A stretch of 64,000 bases of DNA from CAVVIO01 sp963748095. Its GTDB lineage: Bacteria > Bacteroidota > Bacteroidia > Bacteroidales > UBA10428. The position numbers and the translations under genes were made by a program. The notes beneath the pieces are model-generated. The model saw only the letters and a list, made by a program, of their open reading frames with translations. It searched no databases and was not told where the DNA came from. Of the stretch, positions 1 through 7,860 are shown piece after piece; position 1 is the stretch's first letter; each line of letters opens with the position of its first letter. The DNA lies in the NCBI GenBank assembly GCA_963748095.1, contig CAVVIO010000033.1:37434-101433 (forward strand). The letters are read 5' to 3'.

Positions 1-2
1 TG

Positions 3-737
3 TGGTATTTTATTAAAGAATTACTCTTTGAATTAGAAAATGCCGGTATAGTTATCCCATCCGGATTACCGGAAAAATTGATTTTTGCCGCGTTCTTTCA
101 TGATATCGGACTTACAAAAACACTGAATGAAGAACATGGGAAAATAAGCCGCCAGATATGCTCCGATTATATCGGGCAAAACAACATTCAATTTTCTGAC
201 GGTGATGAAGAATTGTTGCATGCCATAGAACTCCACGATGACAAATCGTACAAAGCCGGTATAACAAATAATTCCAATCCAGTAGACTTATATTCCCTGC
301 TGACGGTTTGCGATGACCTCGATGCTTTTGGCGCTATTGGCGTTTTCAGGTATCTTGAAATTTATTTATTACGGAATATCCCTGTTAAGGATCTTCCGGA
401 AAGGGTATTACAGAATATAAAAACCCGATTCGGTAATTTCAATTTACAGTATTCCTTTTTAAAAGAATACATGATAAAACATACCAAACGGTATGAATAC
501 ACCCTGAACTTTTATACCCGATTGTCAGCATGCTTAAACAACAAAGCAGCTAACAAATACATCGATACCGGTCCGGTTGAAGCGGTGAACTGGTTAATTG
601 AAAATTTTGTTACTAAAAAGAAACACCCGGATAAAATAATTATCGGGAAACCGGTAAAAGAAAACAGCAGTTACCCGGATGAATTTATTCATAAATTTCA
701 GGAAGAAATCAGAGCTACGAAATTAAGTTTACAATAA
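3..737 (+). CDS. HD-domain phosphohydrolase-like protein, 5'-truncated by window edge
   Basis: The frame is open from base 3 with no stop, so the gene starts upstream; the first possible internal start (TTG at 78) would cut into the domain. The visible protein has a metal-binding HD pair (FFHDIGL), then a histidine in an HGKIS context and another in ELHDDK, followed by an aspartate-rich stretch (VCDDLDAFG). This order matches the HD superfamily of metal-dependent phosphohydrolases; the first histidine of the family pattern would lie upstream of the window. The C-terminal ~100 residues are helical and unassigned. Substrate is unknown. It ends 19 bases before the alcohol dehydrogenase gene on the same strand, so the two may be cotranscribed. 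Confidence 0.6.
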   Translation, partial: WYFIKELLFELENAGIVIPSGLPEKLIFAAFFHDIGLTKTLNEEHGKISRQICSDYIGQNNIQFSDGDEELLHAIELHDDKSYKAGITNNSNPVDLYSLLTVCDDLDAFGAIGVFRYLEIYLLRNIPVKDLPERVLQNIKTRFGNFNLQYSFLKEYMIKHTKRYEYTLNFYTRLSACLNNKAANKYIDTGPVEAVNWLIENFVTKKKHPDKIIIGKPVKENSSYPDEFIHKFQEEIRATKLSLQ

Positions 738-756
738 ATTGTAAAATACTTCTGCA

Positions 757-1785
757 ATGAAAGCAATGATATTAGACGGGGTATATGATCTTAAGAAAAC
801 CGATAATCCGCTGAAGTTAGTGGATATTCCCGTTCCGCAGCCCGGCAAAAATGAATTACTGCTAAAAGTAAAAGCCTGCGGTGTATGCCATACCGAACTG
901 GATGAGATAGAAGGAAGAACGCCGCCGCCGCACTATCCGGTAGTGCCGGGACACCAGGTAGTAGGAGAAGTAATGGAAGCGCCATCGGGAAGCCGTTTCA
1001 AAAAAGGCGACCGGGCAGGTGTGGCATGGATCTTTTCATCGTGCGGAAAATGCAAATTCTGCCTTTCGGGGAATGAAAACCTGTGTGAGCAGTTTGTTGC
1101 CACGGGAAGAGATGTGAACGGCGGGTACGCGGAATACATGGTGGTTCCCGAAATATCGGCCTACCCCATTCCCGAAAATTTTACCGATTCGCAGGCAGCC
1201 CCGTTATTATGTGCCGGGGCAATCGGGTACAGGTCTCTCCGGCTTACCAACATGACTGATGGTATGAAACTGGGACTGACCGGATTTGGGTCTTCTTCAC
1301 AATTAGTTCTTAAAATGGCCCGTTACAAATATCCCAACTCGGAAATATTTGTGTTTGCCCGAAGCGAAAAAGAACGTGCGATTGCACTCGATTCCGGCGC
1401 CACATGGGCAGGCGATACTTCCGAACATGCCCCGGCAAAACTTGATGCCATTATCGATACCACCCCCGTATGGAAACCGGTGGTTGAGGCTTTAAAAAAC
1501 CTCGATGCCGGCGGGCGCCTCGTTATCAATGCCATCCGTAAAGAAGATTTTGATAAGGAGTACTTGTTACAACTCGATTATACCCAACACCTGTGGATGG
1601 AGAAAGAAATAAAAAGTGTTGCCAATGTAGCGCATAACGATGTAAGGGAGGTGCTGGAGCTGGCAGCGGAGATACCCATTATTCCCAGGGTAGAGGAATT
1701 TTCATTGAAAGATGCGAATAAGGCGCTCCTGGGGATTAAGAAAGGGCATATACGGGGGGCGAGTGTGCTGGTGATGGGGGAATAA
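757..1785 (+). CDS. Zinc-dependent alcohol dehydrogenase (MDR family)
   Basis: A 342-residue medium-chain dehydrogenase/reductase that should oxidise alcohols or reduce aldehydes with NAD(P) in the cytoplasm. The catalytic zinc site is visible as CGVCHTELDEIEG followed by GHQVVGEV, and the structural zinc site as the cysteine cluster CGKCKFCLSGNENLC. The nucleotide-binding glycine segment is GLTGFGSSSQ, slightly different from the usual GxGxxG. Length is normal for zinc ADHs of the AdhP/YogA type. The ATG at 757 gives a full N-terminal GroES-like domain. Substrate cannot be read from sequence. Confidence 0.85.
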   Translation: MKAMILDGVYDLKKTDNPLKLVDIPVPQPGKNELLLKVKACGVCHTELDEIEGRTPPPHYPVVPGHQVVGEVMEAPSGSRFKKGDRAGVAWIFSSCGKCKFCLSGNENLCEQFVATGRDVNGGYAEYMVVPEISAYPIPENFTDSQAAPLLCAGAIGYRSLRLTNMTDGMKLGLTGFGSSSQLVLKMARYKYPNSEIFVFARSEKERAIALDSGATWAGDTSEHAPAKLDAIIDTTPVWKPVVEALKNLDAGGRLVINAIRKEDFDKEYLLQLDYTQHLWMEKEIKSVANVAHNDVREVLELAAEIPIIPRVEEFSLKDANKALLGIKKGHIRGASVLVMGE

Positions 1786-1786
1786 C

Positions 1787-1890
1787 TGATATTTTCTATG
1801 TCCTCATGCCGGACGGGCCTGCCTGGCGGCAGACAGGCACTTACTTTTTCCTAGATGAAAAAGTAAGCAACCCCGATAGCTATGCGGGGC
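1787..1890. repeat. Interspersed intergenic repeat, copy A
   Basis: Shares its whole length with 5815-5899, starting TGATATTTTCTATGTCCTCA and ending ATAGCTATGCGGGGC. It contains two internal inverted repeats: a 10-base arm CTTACTTTTT / AAAAAGTAAG, and CCCCGATAGCTATGCGGGG. Copy A differs by an extra 20-base palindromic unit at 1818-1837. The two copies lie in the same orientation and flank the sensor kinase gene. Confidence 0.8.
1818..1837. repeat. 20-base palindromic mini-repeat nested in repeat A
   Basis: CCTGCCTGGCGGCAGACAGG is present here and absent at the same position of the sister repeat at 5815, so it looks inserted or precisely lost. Its reverse complement closely matches 5657-5676, which sits in an unrelated context. 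It forms a short imperfect stem. Confidence 0.6.
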
Positions 1891-1893
1891 AGG

Positions 1894-1930
1894 GAGTGTA
1901 CGATAAACTGTGTCAGTTTATCGTACACTC
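1894..1930. terminator. Perfect 17-bp hairpin, possible terminator of the ADH transcript
   Basis: Stem GAGTGTACGATAAACTG pairs perfectly with CAGTTTATCGTACACTC around a three-base loop TGT. It lies about 110 bases after the ADH stop codon. There is no clean T-run, so it may be a transcript-end stabiliser or part of the repeat cassette rather than an intrinsic terminator. Confidence 0.45.
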
Positions 1931-2731
1931 ACATGGTCGTTCGTGTTTTGCTTCAGACCGATTGTCCATTGCTTCAAGCTTGCTGCCTGTTGCTTCGTCT
2001 TTTATTTTCTGCTTTCAGGTTATTGCTTCCCTTATTCTGCCTGTGTTCTGATCGTTTCCTTAACCTGTTCTTTCTTCCTTATTTCCTTTAGCCTGACTAA
2101 ATGCTTCAAACACGTATTTTATGTAACGTTTCTGTTATTTTTTCACTGTTTGTTGTTTTTTATGGTTTGTAATTCCTTTCCTCAACTTGTTCCATCTCCT
2201 ATATGAGAATACAAGATAAGGGATATGATCGAAAAATGCAAATTTTCTTGGAAGTGATGAAATGAGGATAACCGTTTGATTGTGCGATAAGGGAGCATAA
2301 GTCACAGACTCCAGGTTTAGAATTTTTAAGAATGTGTATAGGCATTAAGCCGTTAGTAGCTTCCGGCTTAAGGCAGGCCTTAGCTGAACGCAAGAGGATT
2401 ACCCTCATTTGTAAATCCTACAGATTTCAACACCTATTTAGAAAGCATTTGAATTACAATTCCCTGTTTATTTACCCGGGATAACTACATTATGCCGGTA
2501 AATAGATTAAATTTATAATTGTTTTAAATTATTTATTTGAATCATAGTCTGATGTATCTTTTCTCAATTGTTTCCGTATAGTAGAAAACCTTACAACCAG
2601 ATTTTTTATCAGCAAGTATCAAACGGTTCTGTATATCTCATAAGTTGTTAATTGGCCGTTATTTTCATTTGATTTGCAGATACATCTCATCATTTATAAA
2701 ATTGAACTAACATATTAAGCCGGAGTGCAAA

Positions 2732-5185
2732 ATGAAGGTAAAAAAGAATGCCTTTGATAAATTAAAAACAATCGTCCAAAAAGATCTGGAGGCCAAAAAA
2801 GAATATTCATCAGTTAATAAAGCCGATGATACAAAAAGTGCGGCCGGAACAGAAAACTATTATTATAAAAAATGGCTTGCAACCCAAAAGGAATTAGAAG
2901 AAAGCGAAAAACTCAACCTGGAATTATTTAACAGTTTTCCTCATCCTGCCCTTGCATGGGAGAATACAAAAGAGGGTTTGGTCCTTATTAATGCGAATAC
3001 TCATTATCGCAATTTTTCAAAAGGAGAAATAAATAATTTAATTGGTAACAAAGCTACAGAAATATGGAAGGATGATCCGGATCTGATAAATTATCTGAAT
3101 CTGTGTTCAACTAAGAAGGAATTTATAAGCACTGAATACAATTATTCATTCCATTCCGGCGAAAAAAGATCTGATGTCCTGTTGAATTTTAGTTATATGC
3201 CTCCTGGCAATGTATTTCTGTACATGGAGGATATTTCGTTGTTTAAAAGTGCAGAAAGAATTGTCGACGATAAAGAGAATGAATTGGACCAGATTATTGA
3301 GGATCTTCCTGTTGGTATTGGTATCCTCAGTTATATGGGAAGGGTAGCAAAACTCAACAGGAAATTTACTGAAATGTTCGGATACACGCAGAAAGAGATA
3401 CCCACTATTAAAGAATTCTTTCAGTTGATTTATTCTGATGAAAATAAAAAAGAAAAAGCTTATGATGTCTTTCAGAAATTATTAATCCGTGCCAATAAAC
3501 AAGACCGTAATCTTAAGCCAATAGTACTTGAGCTAAAATGTAAAAATAATGTGCCCTGCCATTCAGAAATTAAAATTAATATTATCGGAGAATACAGCCT
3601 GGTAACTTTCAACGATATAACTGACTTGCTGAAATCGCAGACAGTCATGCAACAGTCTGCCGATATAATTGAAAGCATACAGGTAGGAATGTTCATTTAC
3701 CATCTCGAGGATATACATGATGATCGTACTTTACGGTTGGTAAAAGTAAATCCGGCATCTTCTGTATTAACAGGATCGGATACGAATAAAATGGTTGGTA
3801 AAACCATTGATGAAATATTTCCTCATCTGAGAGAAATGAATGTCCCCCAAAAGTATGCAAGGGTAGTTCGAACACAAAAATCCATCGAATTTGAAGAAAT
3901 CAGTTATCTTGATCCGGAAAATTTTGAAAGAGCCTATTCGGTAAAAGCTTTCCCACTTCCCGATCAACATGTAGGCGTTTCATTCGAAAATATAACAAAT
4001 CAGAAGAAAACCGAAGAAGATTTAAGGACCAGTGAAGAAAAATTCCGGCAGATGGCCGAGAATGCTTCAGACATTATTTTTCGAACCGACCCATCACTTC
4101 GTCTAACCTATTTAAGTCCGGCAACAAAAACAATATTGCAATACGATCCTTCAGAGCTATTGAATACCTATACCTGGGACCTGTTGACCCCGTTATCCAG
4201 AAACTACCTTGCACGCCGGATGGAAGTTCTTCAAGCCGAATGGGATCAGGGAAATTTTAATTCTCCGGCTAAAAACTCAGAAATAGAAATGATCCGGAAA
4301 GACGGGAGCACAATTTGGGTAGAACTCCGCGGATCGGCTATACTTGATAAGAATAAAGAGATAGTTGGTTTGAGCGGAGTCTGCAGAGACATTTCGGAAA
4401 GAAAAGCAGCAGAAGATGAGATAAGGGATGCCCTGGAGAAAGCCGAAGAAAGCGATAAATTAAAATCGGCTTTCCTGGCAAATATAAGTCATGAAATCAG
4501 GACACCCTTAAATGGCATACTCGGATTTACAGGTATGCTCGATAAACCGGAAATTAGTGTTGAGAAACGTCAACAATTTGTACAATATATACAATCCAGC
4601 GGTAACCAGTTACTTAAGATCATCAGTGACATTGTTGATCTGTCAAAAATAGAAACCGGGCAGGTGGAAATAATGAACCATAAAACCAATCTGAATAGCC
4701 TTTTTGGTAATCTTTTATCACAAGTCGAACAGGAAAAGATAACCGCTAATAAACAGGATATTCAGATCATCATGAATCTGGGATCGGAAAAACCGGATTT
4801 CGAAGCAGAACTGGATAACATCCGGTTAAAACAGATACTTGACGGGTTGTTGAATAATGCCTTAAAATTTATTAAAAAGGGTAAAATAGAATTCGGCTAT
4901 TCCATTCAGAGTTCCGAAATGCTTCAGTTCTATGTAAAAGATACCGGGATCGGTATTTCCAAAGAGAAACAGGAAGTAATTTTCAATCGTTTCCGGCAGG
5001 AAGATGATTCGTTTACACGAAAATTCGGAGGCACAGGTCTGGGACTATCTATTTGTAAAGGATTGATAGAATTAATGGGCGGAAAAATATGGGTGGAATC
5101 AGAAAAAGAAAAAGGTACTGCATTCTATTTTACTTTACCTTGCAAGACATTGTCAGCAAAGAGAAAATACCTCAAAAAACAGTAA
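2732..5185 (+). CDS. PAS-domain sensor histidine kinase (hybrid kinase, receiver frameshifted off)
   Basis: An 817-residue soluble sensor kinase with no obvious signal peptide or membrane span. After a short charged N-terminus come about four PAS-like segments (roughly 60-175, 185-300, 305-425 and 435-560), then the dimerisation/phosphoacceptor helix with NISHEIRTPLNGILGF (His ~587), and an ATPase domain with NNALKF (N box), DTGIGI (G1) and GGTGLGLSICKG (G2). The frame ends just after the ATPase domain in LKKQ-stop. The adjacent frame immediately continues into a receiver domain, so the intended protein is very probably a hybrid kinase of about 950 residues. The break falls on an A6 run at 5174-5179, immediately before the stop; one more A, or -1 slippage there, would join the frames. 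The signal sensed is unknown. Confidence 0.85.
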   Translation: MKVKKNAFDKLKTIVQKDLEAKKEYSSVNKADDTKSAAGTENYYYKKWLATQKELEESEKLNLELFNSFPHPALAWENTKEGLVLINANTHYRNFSKGEINNLIGNKATEIWKDDPDLINYLNLCSTKKEFISTEYNYSFHSGEKRSDVLLNFSYMPPGNVFLYMEDISLFKSAERIVDDKENELDQIIEDLPVGIGILSYMGRVAKLNRKFTEMFGYTQKEIPTIKEFFQLIYSDENKKEKAYDVFQKLLIRANKQDRNLKPIVLELKCKNNVPCHSEIKINIIGEYSLVTFNDITDLLKSQTVMQQSADIIESIQVGMFIYHLEDIHDDRTLRLVKVNPASSVLTGSDTNKMVGKTIDEIFPHLREMNVPQKYARVVRTQKSIEFEEISYLDPENFERAYSVKAFPLPDQHVGVSFENITNQKKTEEDLRTSEEKFRQMAENASDIIFRTDPSLRLTYLSPATKTILQYDPSELLNTYTWDLLTPLSRNYLARRMEVLQAEWDQGNFNSPAKNSEIEMIRKDGSTIWVELRGSAILDKNKEIVGLSGVCRDISERKAAEDEIRDALEKAEESDKLKSAFLANISHEIRTPLNGILGFTGMLDKPEISVEKRQQFVQYIQSSGNQLLKIISDIVDLSKIETGQVEIMNHKTNLNSLFGNLLSQVEQEKITANKQDIQIIMNLGSEKPDFEAELDNIRLKQILDGLLNNALKFIKKGKIEFGYSIQSSEMLQFYVKDTGIGISKEKQEVIFNRFRQEDDSFTRKFGGTGLGLSICKGLIELMGGKIWVESEKEKGTAFYFTLPCKTLSAKRKYLKKQ

Positions 5186-5580
5186 CAACGGAAAAGAAAT
5201 ATAACTGGCAGGATAAAACGCTACTTGTTGTTGAAGATGAAACAATAATGGTGGAATACCTGAAGATTATTCTGAATGAAACGGGTATCACTATCCGTTA
5301 TGCCGGGAACGGGCAGGAAGCTGTTGAAGAATGTAAGTCTCCGGATATCGACCTGGTATTGATGGACATCCGGTTACCTGTAATGAACGGATACGATGCT
5401 ACCCGTATCATTCGTTCAGCCAGGGCCGATCTGCCGATCATCGCACAAACAGCAAACGCCCTGCCACAGGACAGGGTTCTTGCATTCGAATCGGGATGTA
5501 ATGATTTTATTACAAAACCTGTTGACCGCGTACAATTGCTTGATTTAATAGATCAATATCTGGTTAAGAAAACTATTTAA
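5089..5580 (+). CDS. Receiver (REC) domain, C-terminal part of the hybrid kinase in the -1 frame
   Basis: The frame opens inside the kinase gene at 5089, but homology begins only at about 5200. It holds a full response-regulator receiver: acidic pair in VVEDE, phospho-acceptor Asp in LMDIRLPVMNG (codon at 5365), the conserved Thr/Ala region AQTANA, and the lysine in FITKPVD. There is no output domain, as expected for the C-terminal receiver of a hybrid kinase. The first ~35 codons read the kinase sequence out of frame, so the ATG at 5089 is probably not a true start. The real protein is likely fused to the upstream kinase through a junction near 5174-5179. Confidence 0.75.
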   Translation: MGGIRKRKRYCILFYFTLQDIVSKEKIPQKTVTTEKKYNWQDKTLLVVEDETIMVEYLKIILNETGITIRYAGNGQEAVEECKSPDIDLVLMDIRLPVMNGYDATRIIRSARADLPIIAQTANALPQDRVLAFESGCNDFITKPVDRVQLLDLIDQYLVKKTI

Positions 5581-5656
5581 CGTTAGCTCGATATAAGAAA
5601 TTTTGACAAACTATAACAGATTGAATACATTCAACATATATTTTTGTCATGTTGAG

Positions 5657-5676
5657 CCTGTCTGCGCCAGGCAGAC
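5657..5676. repeat. 20-base palindromic mini-repeat, second copy
   Basis: CCTGTCTGCGCCAGGCAGAC is almost the reverse complement of the unit at 1818-1837. It forms a 7-bp stem (one G-T pair) with a CGC loop. The surrounding sequence differs from that of the first copy, which supports an independent unit. Confidence 0.5.
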
Positions 5677-5814
5677 GATAGCGAAACATCTGTATTATAT
5701 GAATATTGATATTTCACGAAGCCTGTCCTGTTTTTGCAGGGTTACCAAAGACAGAATTTTGTAAGCTTTAGTATAAAAGACATATCTGTTCAATTGACTA
5801 AAATTTGATATGAT

Positions 5815-5899
5815 TGATATTTTCTATGTCCTCATGCCGGACGGGCACTTACTTTTTCCTAGATGAAAAAGTAAGCAAACCCCGATAGCTATGCGGGGC
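5815..5899. repeat. Interspersed intergenic repeat, copy B
   Basis: Direct repeat of 1787-1890 lacking the 20-base insert. The two hairpins (CTTACTTTTT/AAAAAGTAAG and CCCCGATAGCTATGCGGGG) are kept; the spacer has one extra A before CCCCG. Confidence 0.8.
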
Positions 5900-5959
5900 A
5901 TGAAAAAAAATAAGCTTGCTGGCTTTTCATAGTATTCTTATCTCACGTGGCACGGCATT

Positions 5960-5989
5960 CCTGCCTGCCGTAACGCCAGATCAGGCAGG
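5960..5989. repeat. Palindromic mini-repeat variant
   Basis: Perfect 8-bp arms CCTGCCTG / CAGGCAGG around a 14-base loop, followed by TTTTT on the plus strand. It is related in arm sequence to the 20-base units. It could also act as a weak terminator for the plus-strand kinase transcript, although it lies 380 bases downstream. Confidence 0.4.
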
Positions 5990-6203
5990 TTTTTCAGTGC
6001 TCGCTCTTATGGTGTCACTTTAAATAGTAATACTTTTAGTACCATATTATTACAAAATTGACATTAATATAATTCCTAATATCTCATGGATTCCACTTGT
6101 CATAACACTTTGTGGGTATTTTAAAAACTGGGGACTCAGAATGACAAGTATTAAAGTATCTCACATTGAAAAAACATATATCTAACTTTATTTCGAACTT
6201 ACG

Positions 6204-6815
6204 TTATTTAATAAAAAAGTCTAAAAATTTCTGGCCTTCCAGATATCCTTCGAGATGATCGTTTATTTTTAGCGGACCTACACCGGCTGGAGTACCTGTA
6301 TATATAAGATCACCGATTTTCAGAGTTAAATATTTAGAGATATAGGCAATTAATGAATCGAAAGAGAATATCATATCTCTTGTATTCCCTTTTTGCACAG
6401 TTTTTCCGTTGATATCCAGGTAAAAATCAATTGCATTGACATCGGGAAGATTTTGTTTATTAATGAACTTTCCCAGTGGTGCTGAACCATCGAAGGCTTT
6501 TGCTATCTCCCATGGTTTTCCACCGGCCTTGCATTTTTGCTGAAGGTCACGGGCTGTAAGGTCAATTCCCAGGCCTATTTCTTCGTAATACCGATGGGCA
6601 AATTTCTCATCAATGTTTTTTCCAAGCCGGTTAACTTTCAGTACAATTTCCACTTCGTGATGGATCTCATTGGAAAAATCGGGCAGGAAAAAAGGCTGGT
6701 TATTGAGTACCAGTGCCGAATCGGGTTTCATAAAAAAGATCGGTTCTTCCGGAACAGGATTATTCAACTCTTTCGCGTGCTCTGTATAATTTCTCCCGAT
6801 ACAAATTATTTTCAT
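6204..6815 (-). CDS. Fumarylacetoacetate hydrolase-family protein (FAHD1/YcgM type)
   Basis: A 203-residue single-domain FAH enzyme, the usual length of the FAHD1/YcgM branch whose members act as acylpyruvases or oxaloacetate decarboxylases with Mg2+. Visible family marks are the N-terminal CIGRNYTEHAKELNN, the metal-ligand motif in HHEVEIVL, GIDLTARDLQ, the substrate loop KPWEIAKAFDGSAPLG, and the C-terminal YTGTPAGVGPL. It is cytoplasmic with no signal peptide. It is followed upstream by the exonuclease and clamp genes on the same strand, but the 93-base gap and unrelated roles leave the link open. The exact substrate is not determinable. Confidence 0.85.
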   Translation of the reverse strand: MKIICIGRNYTEHAKELNNPVPEEPIFFMKPDSALVLNNQPFFLPDFSNEIHHEVEIVLKVNRLGKNIDEKFAHRYYEEIGLGIDLTARDLQQKCKAGGKPWEIAKAFDGSAPLGKFINKQNLPDVNAIDFYLDINGKTVQKGNTRDMIFSFDSLIAYISKYLTLKIGDLIYTGTPAGVGPLKINDHLEGYLEGQKFLDFFIK

Positions 6816-6908
6816 GACTATTAAAAGCTTATTTTAATGAATAATTTAGAAAAGATATAATAGTATATGGGTATAATATTCCATCAATACCGGTAAGATC
6901 CATCAATA

Positions 6909-7679
6909 TTATTTATTAAACGCGTTCCTGAGTTTAAGTGTTGTCAGTACTTTTTTTGTGTAGAGTGGAAAATCTCCATTGATCATCCAGGAAAAATAAG
7001 CAGGGTCCTTTTTCAAAACATCGTCCACTGGCATCCCTTTATATTTACCAAAATTGAAGGTTTCTACCCCATCTTCATTGTATACTATGCGACCAACAAA
7101 GTCAACATTTTTATTATGGCTGGAAAACTCAGAAAGTTTATCAATATCATTGGTTAAATCATCGTACCTGTCGAGCTGAGCCTTAAGAATTTCATAAGTG
7201 GCTTTTGTATCCGCTTCGGCAGTGTGCGCATCTTCGAGAACTTTGTCACAATAAAATACATAAGCAGCGCTGAGTGTCCGTTGTTCTTTTTTATGAAAAA
7301 TAATTTGTACATCCACCAGCTTGCGTTTTTTCATATCAAAATCCACCTCGGCACGTAAAAACTCCTCTGCCAGAAGAGGAATGTCAAATTTATTGGAATT
7401 ATATCCCGCAAAATCACAACCTTCAAAAGATTTTGCCAGCGTTTTGGCTACTTCCTGGAAGGTTGGTGCGTCTTTTACATCTTCATCGGTAATTCCATGT
7501 ATGCTTGATGATTTTTCAGGTATGGGAATGGTCGGATTAATTTTCATCGTTTTCGATTCTTCATCGCCATTCGGAAATACTTTCAGGTATGAAATCTCCA
7601 CTATACGATCTGAAGCAACATTTAAACCAGTAGTTTCCAGATCGAAAAATACCAATGGATTTTTAAGATTCAGTTTCAC
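6909..7679 (-). CDS. DEDDh 3'-5' exonuclease (DnaQ-like)
   Basis: A 256-residue protein with an N-terminal DnaQ-like exonuclease fold. Exo I is FFDLETTGL, Exo II is in FAGYNSNKFDIPLL, and Exo III is HTAEADTKATYEIL with the H-x4-D spacing of the DEDDh class. The C-terminal ~60 residues (FNFGKYKGMPVDDVLKKDP) resemble the small module often fused to such exonucleases in Bacteroidota. It lies directly downstream of dnaN on the same strand, suggesting a proofreading or repair role. It could be the epsilon-like proofreader or a general 3'-5' exonuclease. Confidence 0.85.
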   Translation of the reverse strand: MKLNLKNPLVFFDLETTGLNVASDRIVEISYLKVFPNGDEESKTMKINPTIPIPEKSSSIHGITDEDVKDAPTFQEVAKTLAKSFEGCDFAGYNSNKFDIPLLAEEFLRAEVDFDMKKRKLVDVQIIFHKKEQRTLSAAYVFYCDKVLEDAHTAEADTKATYEILKAQLDRYDDLTNDIDKLSEFSSHNKNVDFVGRIVYNEDGVETFNFGKYKGMPVDDVLKKDPAYFSWMINGDFPLYTKKVLTTLKLRNAFNK

Positions 7680-7810
7680 AATAAATTGATTTTACAAATA
7701 TTCGTATTGAGGTAATGGCTATTATTCATCAACTGATTTCATTATTATCCTGCAATGTAAAAAATACGGATAAATTGAATCTATTCATTGCAGAATTTAA
7801 TAATATAAAT

Positions 7811-7838
7811 GGAAGAGTTCATTTAAAATAACCCTTCC
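7811..7838 (-). terminator. Candidate terminator downstream of dnaN
   Basis: On the minus-strand transcript GGAAGGGTT pairs with AACTCTTCC around a 10-base loop, with one G-U pair that would be an A-C mismatch on the other strand. That asymmetry favours use by the minus-strand transcript. It starts 22 bases after the dnaN stop. The U-tract is weak. Confidence 0.4.
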
Positions 7839-7860
7839 AAAAATAATTTCAATCAACCAA

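Larger units (their letters stand above)
1786..2731. other. Long intergenic region without a convincing gene
   Basis: About 950 bases between the alcohol dehydrogenase and the sensor kinase. It opens with an interspersed repeat (1787-1890) and a long hairpin (1894-1930). The rest is AT-rich with short open frames that lack recognisable domains or usual codon use. No RNA gene or clear promoter consensus was recognised. Confidence 0.6.
5581..6203. other. Repeat-rich intergenic region between convergent genes
   Basis: Lies between the plus-strand kinase/receiver and the minus-strand FAH gene. It contains repeat copy B (5815-5899) and palindromic mini-repeats at 5657-5676 and 5960-5989. The first mini-repeat is embedded in a TGTTGAG...GATAGCGAAACATC segment that looks like another dispersed intergenic repeat. 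No gene is supported. Confidence 0.6.

Noticed and set aside
1806..2408. Several overlapping 60-100 codon open frames between the ADH and kinase genes
   Set aside because: They overlap each other in different frames, run through repeat and hairpin sequence, and show no domain, signal peptide or ribosome site.
5089..5185. Independent start of the response regulator at ATG 5089
   Set aside because: The first ~35 codons are out-of-frame kinase sequence without regulator homology.
6537..6824. Plus-strand frame opposite the FAH gene, and similar antisense frames over dnaN, lpxB, surE and the GH genes
   Set aside because: They are shadows of well-supported genes on the other strand.
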